Shown: in pieces, positions 9,229-16,782 of the stretch | Layout: each line of letters starts with the position of its first letter | Numbering within the stretch: position 1 is the first letter of the stretch | Assembly: GCA_001247695.2 (NCBI GenBank) | Contig: LGRX02034506.1 | Location: 1 to 31,998 of the forward strand | Direction: 5' to 3' | DNA length: 31,998 bases | Source of the DNA: Cymbomonas tetramitiformis | Lineage: Eukaryota > Chlorophyta > Pyramimonadophyceae > Pyramimonadales > Pyramimonadaceae | Notes under the pieces: model-generated | What the model was told of the DNA's origin: nothing | Database searches by the model: none | What the model saw: the letters and a program-made list of their open reading frames with translations, nothing else | Translations under genes and position numbers: made by a program

Positions 9229-11535
9229 CTAGCCACTTTGAAAGTGGTCTACAAAGTAGAGTTCACTGTTGAAGCTGCCGGTGTCAATCTCAAAGTTCAG
9301 ATTGAAGAAGTTGAAAGTGTCAAAGCTCAAAGAACCAGAGTCCAGATTGAAGTTGTCGCCGGGGTCAGCGGGTCCAGAGTCCAGAAAGGCGGAGTCAGGG
9401 AAGAAGTCCATTGCGCAATTCTGACAATCGAAGTACTGCCCGGACACCACCGCCCGTGGAGCAATCTCCACGCCACAAAGTGCAGAGGCGGTGACGGTGT
9501 CGAGCAAAGCCATGCTCACACACATGAATAGAGCCGGCAGTGCTGCTGCCGTGAGGAGACCGCCAATTGACGGTGCCCGGACACCACCAACCCGTGGAGC
9601 GGGTGGCGGTGTGTCCACATGCAATTCCTCGTCGCCAGACTCCGAGTCAGCCACGCTAGCTGAATCATGCGTGGAAGAAATGTACGGAGGTAGGGGGCTG
9701 AAGGATTGAATTGAAACCTGCGGCTCGGGCTCGAAGAAGCCCAATTTCACAGACATGCCGTCCATAAAGGACTGCTCGAAGGGGGGTTCGCTGTCGACGA
9801 ACTGCTTCGGTAAGATTAACGCGCTCTCGTCGCTCTCGGTCGTCGCATGCGGTTCAGGCTCCGCGATGCTTTCGTCGATCACGGTGGGCGTGGCCGTGCC
9901 GAAATGAACCATTGGAAAATGTTGCGGAGCCGACTCAACACCACCGGCTACCTGCTTCAGCTCACGGAGAGCCGTGCGCGCCTCGTGCACGCGGGTAGCA
10001 AGGAGAGAGGGCGGAGAAGGGATTAAGCCCGCGCACTGTGCCCGAAGGCCGATGTTGTCGTCGTCGGCGAAGGTAAAGGGCTCCTCGTCGTGACGAACAA
10101 CGGGTTGATCATGTTGTCCACAAAGTCGAGCGAAGGTGACGTCGTCTTGGGCGTCGAAGGCGGTCTGGAACGCGGATACAATCTCGTCGTTCTCGTCGGC
10201 AGTCACCAAGTCGCACTCCGCGCACGCCATGTCGTCCGTGGGGCAATTCGCGGTGTCGTGAAAGTGTCCAGGCGGACAACGCGCGCACTCAGGGACGAAG
10301 GCGGAGGAGGCCACGTGGAACGAGATGTTGTGGGCGGAGCTCTTCTTGTAGTGGTTTTGACTCCAATTCCCGTCGGTCTTGAGCGGGCTCGCGGCGAAGC
10401 GGAAGTTCTTTCGCCCGCTATAGCCTCCGACACGATTGTCGCGGCCATGGAACTTCCTATCATCCCTCCTGTTGCGCTCATCCCGCCAACGTGAGGGTGG
10501 GAAAGAGACACCACGCTTACCGTCACGCTGCGGGTGGCGACGGGAGGAATCCACAAAGCCCGAAAGGGGCTCGTCGCCCTTCGTGACGGAGTCCTTTAGC
10601 GCCACGAGAGTCGAAGTGGCGGCCTCCAATTGTTTCTCGAACTCCATGATGAGGTCCTTCACGTTCACGTCACCAGAGTAAAGCATAGTTGGTGAAGTCG
10701 GAGGTGACGGCTTAGGCTGCTTCGCGCGGCCAACACCGTTTTCGCTCTCCCAAATCTCGAGGATGTGGGCGTAGATGTCCTCGAGGTCGACCTTGGCCAA
10801 GTCCACGTCGAGCCGTAGCGGCGTGGTGACTTTGTCGTACATGATGGGGTCGAGGGACGCGAGCAGTTGTTTCTTGGCCACCATGTCGTCGAGCGGACCA
10901 GAGGCCGCGTTGCGGATGGCGGTCAAGCAGGCGTCGAAATCTTGAATTAACGGGTCGGGGTCGAGCTTGGAGTCGAAGTAGATAGCACATAACTCCTCGT
11001 AGTTTCCAAGGGGTCGAAGAACACGAGGAAGGAGCCTCTTCGTGACCTCAAGTAAAGCCCGCTTCCCATCTCGCGGGGAAGCACGTCCAGAAGCGTCCAC
11101 CCAACGCCTTGCGGGTGAGTGTGGCTTCGTCAAAGATGTCAACGTCGTAAAGAGGATGGCGTTGTAGACGTTGTTGACCTCCTTGGTGGCGTCCGCCAAG
11201 TCGAAGAGGGTGTCGTTGGCGGTGTCCTTCAGCTCAAATGCCGACTGCAAAGATGTCACCAACGATGTCCATAGTACATTGCGGTCCGGTTCGTCACCTT
11301 GGAATGCCGCATCCTTGGACCCAAGAGCGTCTCGAGATGTCCTCTTGATTAAATCAACGTCCCACGATGAATTCTGAACGGCCACGGCACGTGTCCGCTC
11401 AGGAGCCGTCAAATTAGCTGCCGGAGATGCAGGTGTCGGCCGATAGCGCGTCCCAACGTCTCGGGAAAAAATTGTGTCTAGACGAATCCGGTTGTGAGCC
11501 CCCATGGGAGGCGTAGCGTGCGAAGAAATACTCAT
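9229..11535 (-). CDS. Gag-like polyprotein of the non-autonomous LTR element
   Basis: An open frame of 768 codons from ATG 11535 (MSISSHATPPMGAHN). The frame is open further upstream, but only with a non-ATG start. The middle looks like a Gag/UBN2-type capsid region of Ty1/copia elements: YNAILFTTLTSLT, a run with two YFDSKLDPD-like blocks, then LLASLDPIMYDKVTTPL. A glutamate-rich coiled segment (EFEKQLEAATS) follows, then an Arg/Gly-rich basic stretch (RNRRDDRKFHGRDNR). A Cys/His cluster (CARCPPGHFHDTANC..DDMACAEC) is a likely nucleic-acid-binding knuckle of non-standard spacing. A hydrophobic segment of about 24 residues (LLTAAALPALFMCVSMALLD) lies near the C-terminus, and an acidic Phe/Asn tail with LDSG and DTGS words ends the protein. 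The DSG/DTG words recall aspartic-protease sites but lack the rest of the fold. The decayed copy at 714-2523 supports the reading frame. Confidence 0.85.
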   Translation of the reverse strand: MSISSHATPPMGAHNRIRLDTIFSRDVGTRYRPTPASPAANLTAPERTRAVAVQNSSWDVDLIKRTSRDALGSKDAAFQGDEPDRNVLWTSLVTSLQSAFELKDTANDTLFDLADATKEVNNVYNAILFTTLTSLTKPHSPARRWVDASGRASPRDGKRALLEVTKRLLPRVLRPLGNYEELCAIYFDSKLDPDPLIQDFDACLTAIRNAASGPLDDMVAKKQLLASLDPIMYDKVTTPLRLDVDLAKVDLEDIYAHILEIWESENGVGRAKQPKPSPPTSPTMLYSGDVNVKDLIMEFEKQLEAATSTLVALKDSVTKGDEPLSGFVDSSRRHPQRDGKRGVSFPPSRWRDERNRRDDRKFHGRDNRVGGYSGRKNFRFAASPLKTDGNWSQNHYKKSSAHNISFHVASSAFVPECARCPPGHFHDTANCPTDDMACAECDLVTADENDEIVSAFQTAFDAQDDVTFARLCGQHDQPVVRHDEEPFTFADDDNIGLRAQCAGLIPSPPSLLATRVHEARTALRELKQVAGGVESAPQHFPMVHFGTATPTVIDESIAEPEPHATTESDESALILPKQFVDSEPPFEQSFMDGMSVKLGFFEPEPQVSIQSFSPLPPYISSTHDSASVADSESGDEELHVDTPPPAPRVGGVRAPSIGGLLTAAALPALFMCVSMALLDTVTASALCGVEIAPRAVVSGQYFDCQNCAMDFFPDSAFLDSGPADPGDNFNLDSGSLSFDTFNFFNLNFEIDTGSFNSELYFVDHFQSG

Positions 11536-11923
11536 GATAAAAATCCTATAGGTGGGTACGTCGGGGTAAGGTGGCGATGGCGCGGAGAGGAGGAACTCGC
11601 GGAAATGTGATGGCAAAAGCAGTCAAAACGTCCGTAACTGTGAAATCCCAATTGTAGAAATGTGGAAGTCGAAGTACACGTTGCGCAAGAAGTCCGCGAC
11701 AAGGAGTGATCAATTCCAGTCAAAACGAAAATCCCGTGGACATCCAGAAAATCACGTAGGGTACGCTGCAGCGATAAACACAATTACTCCGTAACGACGC
11801 GTGCCTTAACCCCGAGCTCTCATAGCGCAACCATCAAATGGGGCCCCCAACGCCCCACCAAGCGGAGGCGTTTAGCCAATCATGCTACCAAAAGTAGTGG
11901 AAGGTGCCTGGCGCACCATAACC
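11536..11923 (-). other. 5' leader and primer binding site of the gag-only element
   Basis: Immediately inside the 5' LTR the sense strand reads GGTTATGGTGCGCC (11923 downward). The first eight bases match the complement of the anticodon-loop side of initiator-Met tRNA, the half-tRNA primer known for Drosophila copia and Ty5. The rest of the leader has no long frame on the sense strand apart from the open extension of gag. Confidence 0.5.
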
Positions 11924-12113
11924 TGTGAGGTATATAGCTACGACTATATATTGTGTTACGGTCAGAATGCTTTCACTTTCGGTTTGCAAGAGTGTCGATA
12001 AAACATAAGTTAGTCTCGGCTGTATGCCGGAAACCCTAAACCTGTGACACCCGTACTGTACGGAGTACTAGTACAGATAACAGGAAGTGACACACGGTGT
12101 GTCACATCCAGCA
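11924..12113 (-). repeat. 5' LTR of the gag-only element
   Basis: The right LTR on the plus strand, 190 bp, with TG...CA ends. It is followed by the target duplication GTTGC at 12114-12118. It is nearly identical to 8831-9020. Confidence 0.93.
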
Positions 12114-12179
12114 GTTGCTATTTTACAGGTGCCTTTAGTTGTGGACGGCCTGTCTTTGCTGTACCATTTGGTACAGTCT

Positions 12180-13286
12180 TTAGTAAAGTGTCTTTTTCTG
12201 GTTTGTTTCGTTGATTATGTCTCTAATTGTTTTGTGAAAGTTTTTGTTTTTTATAAATGTTAGTTTTGATTGTTTGAATTTTCCAAGTGCTGAGATAATG
12301 ATCCGCGGTGTAAATTTATTGATCGTTAATTCTTGTATGAAAATTCGGATTGAGTCAAAGAATATTTCTAGAGTGTCTGAACATTTCCAAAGCCGGTGAG
12401 TCAATGATATTATTGTCGCTTTTTTTATACAAGCACTTGTATACGATTTGCCGGATGCTAATCGGCTAATTTTAAGTTTCCCTTTCCTTTCTTCGATGGA
12501 TTCCTTATTCTTCATAAAGGGTGTAACTTGGAAAGTAATATCGTTTATCTTAATTTCGGATTGTAAGTATTGTAATGTATTATCATTTATTTTTCCTTGT
12601 TCCTCTAGTACCATATTTTCAGTATATGCGGCTCTCGTTGCTTCCATGTTTTCTTTGGCAAGCATCAAAGATTCTGGCTCGTTTTTGTTATATCCCGCGA
12701 TAAAAAATGCATCATCCATGTATCTAATTCCGGTACAATTTTCCCTTTTATTACCTAATCGTTGTAGATTTTTGTGTTCGTAAAAGGCACAAACGATTAG
12801 TGCTAGAGCTGGGCTTAGTGGGCTACCCATCGGAATTCCGAGTTTTTGTCTAAAAATCTTTCCTTCACTATTTTCAGGATCTCCCAAGGTGAAATATGTG
12901 TTGTTTAGGTCGAAATTAACGATCTCAAGTATTTGTTTGTATGTGATTTCTGTGGTGCTATATTCATTCCATGCTCTCCCGCGTTTGACGCCCGCTCGGC
13001 CTTTGCGCTTAACCGAGAGACGATCCGATCTAAAATTCTTTTTGTATAAAGTTGTGATCCATTCTACGGCATCTCGTATGTCTTGGTGCGGTAATTCGGT
13101 GTACATATTCTTGACATCGTATGACTCTAGTATAATCGAGTCGTATCCGAAATGCTCCATTTGTTTTGTTACGGCGTGCATTCGTTCCCTTATATGGAGG
13201 GAATCGTATAGTGTAAAATGTAGGATGGGGAGGTTTTTAAGCATATACATTAATGCTCTCGAAGTGATATTAAAAAGTCGTTTCAT
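12180..13286 (-). CDS. Penelope-like reverse transcriptase, N- and C-terminally incomplete
   Basis: A 368-codon frame from ATG 13286. The reverse-transcriptase motifs are in order: motif A YDVKNMYTELPHQDI (near residue 55), motif B RQKLGIPMGSPLSPALA (near 148), catalytic motif C IRYMDDAF (near 187) and motif D-like LQYLQSEIKIN. It then has the thumb signature of Penelope-like elements (SYTSACIKKATIISLTHR) and a basic C-terminus. The palm is intact in sequence. The fingers region expected before motif A is mostly missing, and no GIY-YIG endonuclease follows before the stop. This makes it either a 5'-truncated copy or a member of an endonuclease-less lineage. Upstream there is a 16-bp tandem repeat (GATGTGAATATGATAT, near 13293-13325). 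The LTR element inserted just downstream of its stop. A related retron or group II origin is less likely given the thumb motif. Confidence 0.78.
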   Translation of the reverse strand: MKRLFNITSRALMYMLKNLPILHFTLYDSLHIRERMHAVTKQMEHFGYDSIILESYDVKNMYTELPHQDIRDAVEWITTLYKKNFRSDRLSVKRKGRAGVKRGRAWNEYSTTEITYKQILEIVNFDLNNTYFTLGDPENSEGKIFRQKLGIPMGSPLSPALALIVCAFYEHKNLQRLGNKRENCTGIRYMDDAFFIAGYNKNEPESLMLAKENMEATRAAYTENMVLEEQGKINDNTLQYLQSEIKINDITFQVTPFMKNKESIEERKGKLKISRLASGKSYTSACIKKATIISLTHRLWKCSDTLEIFFDSIRIFIQELTINKFTPRIIISALGKFKQSKLTFIKNKNFHKTIRDIINETNQKKTLY

Positions 13287-13499
13287 AGGATGAGGTGAAT
13301 ATGATATGATGTGAATATGATATGATTTCGAGGTCCCAAATGTTGGACAACATTTGCATAATGGGGAATATAAATTATGTCCTGTTTTGGGGGAATAGAT
13401 TATATGTCACATGCCATCGAGCCATGCCATCTATCGTTTGTACTATGAACTATCACTAGGTACCCCGCGCCGGAGGTACAAGCGCAAGCGGTTCAGCGT

Positions 13500-14960
13500 G
13501 TGCAATATTTTGCGTCTGGCACACCCCCTTCTTCTAAACAATTTTTTGCATGTAGCATGAAGCATAATTTTTTCCACCATTCGATTCTAAAGCGATTGTA
13601 TTCATTAGGTGAATACCTTTCGTTTGAGCTATCGATTGGCCCCATCCGCAACCGCATCAGCTTAGCCTTCGCGACTGCAAGCTAAGTTGGTGCGGTGTGA
13701 GATGGTTTCAACCACTTGCGGCTTTGCATAATAGGGGTTTTCGTGAGAATCTTCTCACGAAACTTGGCAGTGATATTGTTCATATCAATATCAGTGCACC
13801 CTCAAGAGCATATGGCAAGCCGTTGAGTATATTAAAGACGGCCGCGTGCTGGCATGATGCCTTTTGGGTTTGAAACCCAAACCCAAACATGCCAAACAGT
13901 GAAGGGCTTCCCGTGAGTTCCAGCGCACGTAACTTTGCAAAATATATTGATAAGATGCATATATTTCACTTTTCTGAAGTGCAAGGTTTGCGATAGCTTG
14001 TGCGCGAAGTTAACATATTATTTCTTTGACCCAGATTTACGAGTTTGTATATCACGCTAAAATCTGTGTCAAAGAAATAGTAATACCATTTTGTGCACAG
14101 ACTTTCTTAGACCTTGTGCTTCGAATATATCAAAGATAAATATCTTGGCAATATTTCTACGCAGTTACGTGCGCTAGAACGCACGGGAAGCCCTTCGCTG
14201 TTTAGCATGTATTGGGTTTGGAAACATTCGAACCCAAGCCCAATAGATCTGCCAAAGAAATAAATTGATGGTTTTGCCAACAAGTTATCTCAAACCTTGT
14301 GCTTCTGAGAACTGAAAGATATGTGTCTTCTAAATATTTGTGCATAGTTTCGCGCGCTATAACGCACGGGAATTGCTTTTCAGTTTGGCATGTATTGGGT
14401 TTGGGTAAACTCGAACACAAACCCAATAAATCTCCAAAGAAATAAATTGATGGCTTCGTGCACAAGGCTTTTGAGGCCTTGGGCCTTTGGCAACTAAAAG
14501 ATATATATCTTAGTAATACTTTTGCAAAGTTACGGGCGCTGGAACTCACGGGAAGCCCTTTGCTGTTTGACATGTTTGGGTTTGGGTTTGCATGTACCCA
14601 AACCCATGATGTGTAGCACGCGTTTTGCGCATAGCTTACATCAGAGGTTGTGCGTTTGAGGGTGCACCAATATTGCTGTTAGCAATATTGGTGCCAAGTA
14701 TCGTGCGCTAGAACGCACGAGAACCCCTCCGCTGTTTGAGTTTTGATGCGATGTGCATGAAAGTTATAAGGGCCTCTCAGCTTAGCTCGCAGTCGCGACT
14801 GCAAACTGAGCTGATGCGGCCACGGCTCAGTCAAGAGCTCAAAAAACTCCTACCTAAGAGTCTAAATGATATATCTTTGTGCATTACGAACGTTGGAAAA
14901 TGTTTTCCCAATCTAATTTACTCGCAAACAGTGTGGGGTATACATACGTGCAGTGAAATA
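13500..14960. mobile_element. Large foldback (inverted-repeat) element
   Basis: The left and right thirds are imperfect inverted copies of each other. 13653-13686 (GCATCAGCTTAGCC...) pairs with 14781-14817 (...GAGCTGATGC). GTGCACCCTCAA at 13793 pairs with TTGAGGGTGCAC at 14656. 13860-13925 (CCCAAACCCAAACATG...GGGCTTCCCGTGAGTTCCAGCGC) pairs with 14536-14600. The centre adds an inverted pair around TTATTTCTTTGAC (about 14024) and GTCAAAGAAATA (about 14074). No protein domain is visible. The outer limits are uncertain, since weak similarity of the arms extends to about 13500 and 14960. Confidence 0.7.
14171..14730. repeat. Tandem repeat of about 180 bp inside the foldback element
   Basis: The block GCGCTAGAACGCACGGGAAG followed by a CATGT-TTGGGTTTGGG stretch recurs at 14171, 14354, 14536 and, shortened, 14705. 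The spacings are 183, 182 and 169 bases. Each unit also carries AAAGATAT.TATCTT and CTTTGCAAAGTTACG-like sequence. The units have diverged substantially. Confidence 0.7.
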
Positions 14961-14965
14961 TTCAA

Positions 14966-14991
14966 GGCCGTGAATTTAATATTCACGGCCG
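14966..14991. other. Perfect hairpin GGCCGTGAAT...ATTCACGGCC
   Basis: A 10-bp perfect inverted repeat with a short AT loop lies between the foldback element and the palindromic array. Its function is unknown. It could be a transposon end or a terminator-like structure. Confidence 0.6.
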
Positions 14992-15062
14992 TGAATTCCA
15001 GATTCGGGAGGGCGTAAACCGTACGTTTATGTGAGAACTGAAGTCGGCTTGGTTGCAAAGAC

Positions 15063-15742
15063 CTGTCTGGTATTTTCTCTAAGTATTTTCAGACGTGTTC
15101 CCAAAGTGACCAAAAACCGAACGATCGGCGATCGAACGGTTTTTGGTCACTTTGGGAGTGAGATCGTGAGTTTAGGCTTGGTGACAACACGCGAAACAAC
15201 ACTGAGTATTTTCAGACGTGTTCCCAAAGTGACCAAAAACCGAACGATCGGCGATCGAACGGTTTTTGGTCACTTTGGGAGTAAGATCGCGAGTTTAGGC
15301 TTGGTGACAACACGCGAGACAACACTGAGTATTTTCAGACGTGTTCCCAAAGTGACCAAAAACCGAACGATCGGCGATCGAACGGTTTTTGGTCACTTTG
15401 GGAGTGAGATCGTGAGTTTAGGCTTGGTGACAACACGCGAAACAACACTGAGTATTTTCAGACGTGTTCCCAAAGTGACCAAAAACCGAACGATCGGCGA
15501 TCGAACGGTTTTTGGTCACTTTGGGAGTAAGATCGCGAGTTTAGGCTTGGTGACAACACGCGAGACAACACTGAGTATTTTCAGACGCGTTCCCAAAGTG
15601 ACCAAAAACCGAACGATCGGCGATCGAACGGTTTTTTCGTCACTTTGGGAGTGAGATCGTGAGTTTCTAAGGCTTGGTGACAACACGCGAGACAACACTA
15701 AGTATTACCGTCTGAAAATACTTAGAGAAAATACTCACTGTC
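15063..15742. mobile_element. Palindromic-array element with 26-bp terminal inverted repeats
   Basis: Perfect 26-bp inverted ends lie at 15070-15095 and 15709-15734 (outer bases GTATTTTCTC, inner TTTTCAGACG). Adding the adjacent bases gives TGGTATTTTC and GAAAATACTCA ends flanked by CTGTC on both sides (15063-15067 and 15738-15742), a probable 5-bp target duplication. Inside are five copies of a 123-bp unit. Each unit contains a near-perfect palindrome: a 20-bp stem (CCCAAAGTGACCAAAAACCG), an AA/AA mismatch, a 5-bp CGATC/GATCG stem and a 3-nt loop. Units 1 and 3 match each other, and units 2 and 4 match each other, so the real period is 246 bp. The plus-strand open frame across it only reflects 123 being divisible by three. 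This looks like a foldback or MITE-type element with no encoded protein. Confidence 0.82.
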
Positions 15743-16330
15743 TGATTTGTTAAATATGCAATTTTAACTAAAGGCGGAAGGCTTTCTCTCCGGGAGTGTG
15801 CCCATGTCCAGCGAAATAAAGATCTCTAAGATTGTATACTAATCTGAGTAATCTTTTGCTTCAAAATATTATCACATATTCCTACTTAGTATGATGTGGG
15901 TACCCGTTTCGCAAAGAAGATAAAACCCCATAGCGCAACTATTGCGGGTTTCAACTTCCTTAAATTCCACCCGCTTCCGCCAAATGAACGCGTCATCCCA
16001 CAACGAGATGTGTGGTTGACCGTTCAGTTTGTGCAATTTGTTTAGGGAAAACAACGCATACGAAATACTATTTTTGCTAACGCTTCCCTCATCCGTTGCC
16101 CAGGCTCTCTTGCAAACGAGCGCGCGAATGAGGGAAGAAACGCCTAGCGGAAACGTGGACGCGGTTGACATCCGCGTTTCCGCTAGAGGTGAAATTGCAC
16201 TGCCAAACGGTCAGTATGTGTTTATTATGCTTATATGATATGCGTGATATGTTCATGCTGTGCAGGATGCGTCCCTGTTGGGCGTGAGTCGAGTTGGCTG
16301 GCTCGAATCACGCCCATTACCCCCCTCACA
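15743..16330. repeat. Dispersed repeat family, copy B
   Basis: The second copy of the family seen at 3445-4105, same orientation, beginning TGATTTGTTAAATATGCA. Best-kept blocks are GAGATGTGTGGTTG, CTAACGCTTCCCTCATCC, AACGTGGACGCGGTTGACAT, TTTCCGCTAGAGGTG and GTTGGGCGTGAGTCGAG. It contains a perfect 12-bp hairpin, CTAGCGGAAACG (16144-16155) with CGTTTCCGCTAG (16175-16186). The palindromic-array element inserted at or next to its left end. Confidence 0.7.
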
Positions 16331-16451
16331 AGAACCGTCCAGCATCCTAGATTCCGAACGGATCTTGCTTCCAACCCTTTCTAATTTAAGCAGAATTGCC
16401 TGCACACTCGGTATCGTGGTCAGGAACTCGCGTAGAATTACGTATCTCGTT

Positions 16452-16620
16452 CGATGAAAGCCACGTACGGTACCTGGTTCACTGAAAGCCCCGTATCTGG
16501 TTCAACGAAAGCCACGTATCTGGTTCAACGAAAGCCCTGTATCTAGTTCAATGAAAGCCCCGTATCTGGTTCAACGAAAGCCCCATATGGGCCGTATCTG
16601 GTTCAATGAAAGCCCCGTAA
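16452..16620. repeat. Minisatellite of about 23 bp (AAAGCCCCGTATCTGGTTCA...)
   Basis: Six to seven imperfect units of roughly 23 bp contain GAAAGCC.CGTATCTGGTTCAA. One unit is interrupted (CCCCATATGGGCC palindrome near 16580). It lies shortly before the integrase region. Confidence 0.75.
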
Positions 16621-16782
16621 TCTTGCTTGCGCCAAAAAAGTTGTTCCTAACACTTATTATATATGCAGTCAACTGTACAAGGGAACCGTGGAAAGCAAGG
16701 GCAACGCACCTTTCATTTTTGATGGAGAATCTTTTACCCTGTCCTTTTTCTTGAATAGAGGACAATAAAATGCATACGATCA

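Larger units (their letters stand above)
8826..12118 (-). mobile_element. Intact gag-only LTR retrotransposon with 5-bp target duplication
   Basis: Two 190-bp direct repeats (8831-9020 and 11924-12113) differ at only two bases and bound a single long gag frame on the minus strand. The host pentamer GTTGC occurs immediately outside both ends (8826-8830 and 12114-12118), a clean target-site duplication. On the sense strand the LTR starts TGCTGGATG and ends CCTCACA, the usual TG...CA. No protease, reverse transcriptase, RNase H or integrase is encoded, so movement must depend on enzymes from another element. This is the architecture described in plants as TR-GAG. The near-identical LTRs point to recent insertion. 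A decayed relative lies at 1-2925 and a divergent one at 23449-24240. Confidence 0.93.

Noticed and set aside
9229..9330. Aspartic protease site (LDSG/DTGS) at the end of Gag
   Set aside because: The words lie in an acidic Phe/Asn low-complexity tail with no ILG or other protease blocks.
15031..15654. 207-codon frame over the palindromic array
   Set aside because: The 41-residue repeat arises because the unit is 123 bp. The DNA palindromes are the real signal.
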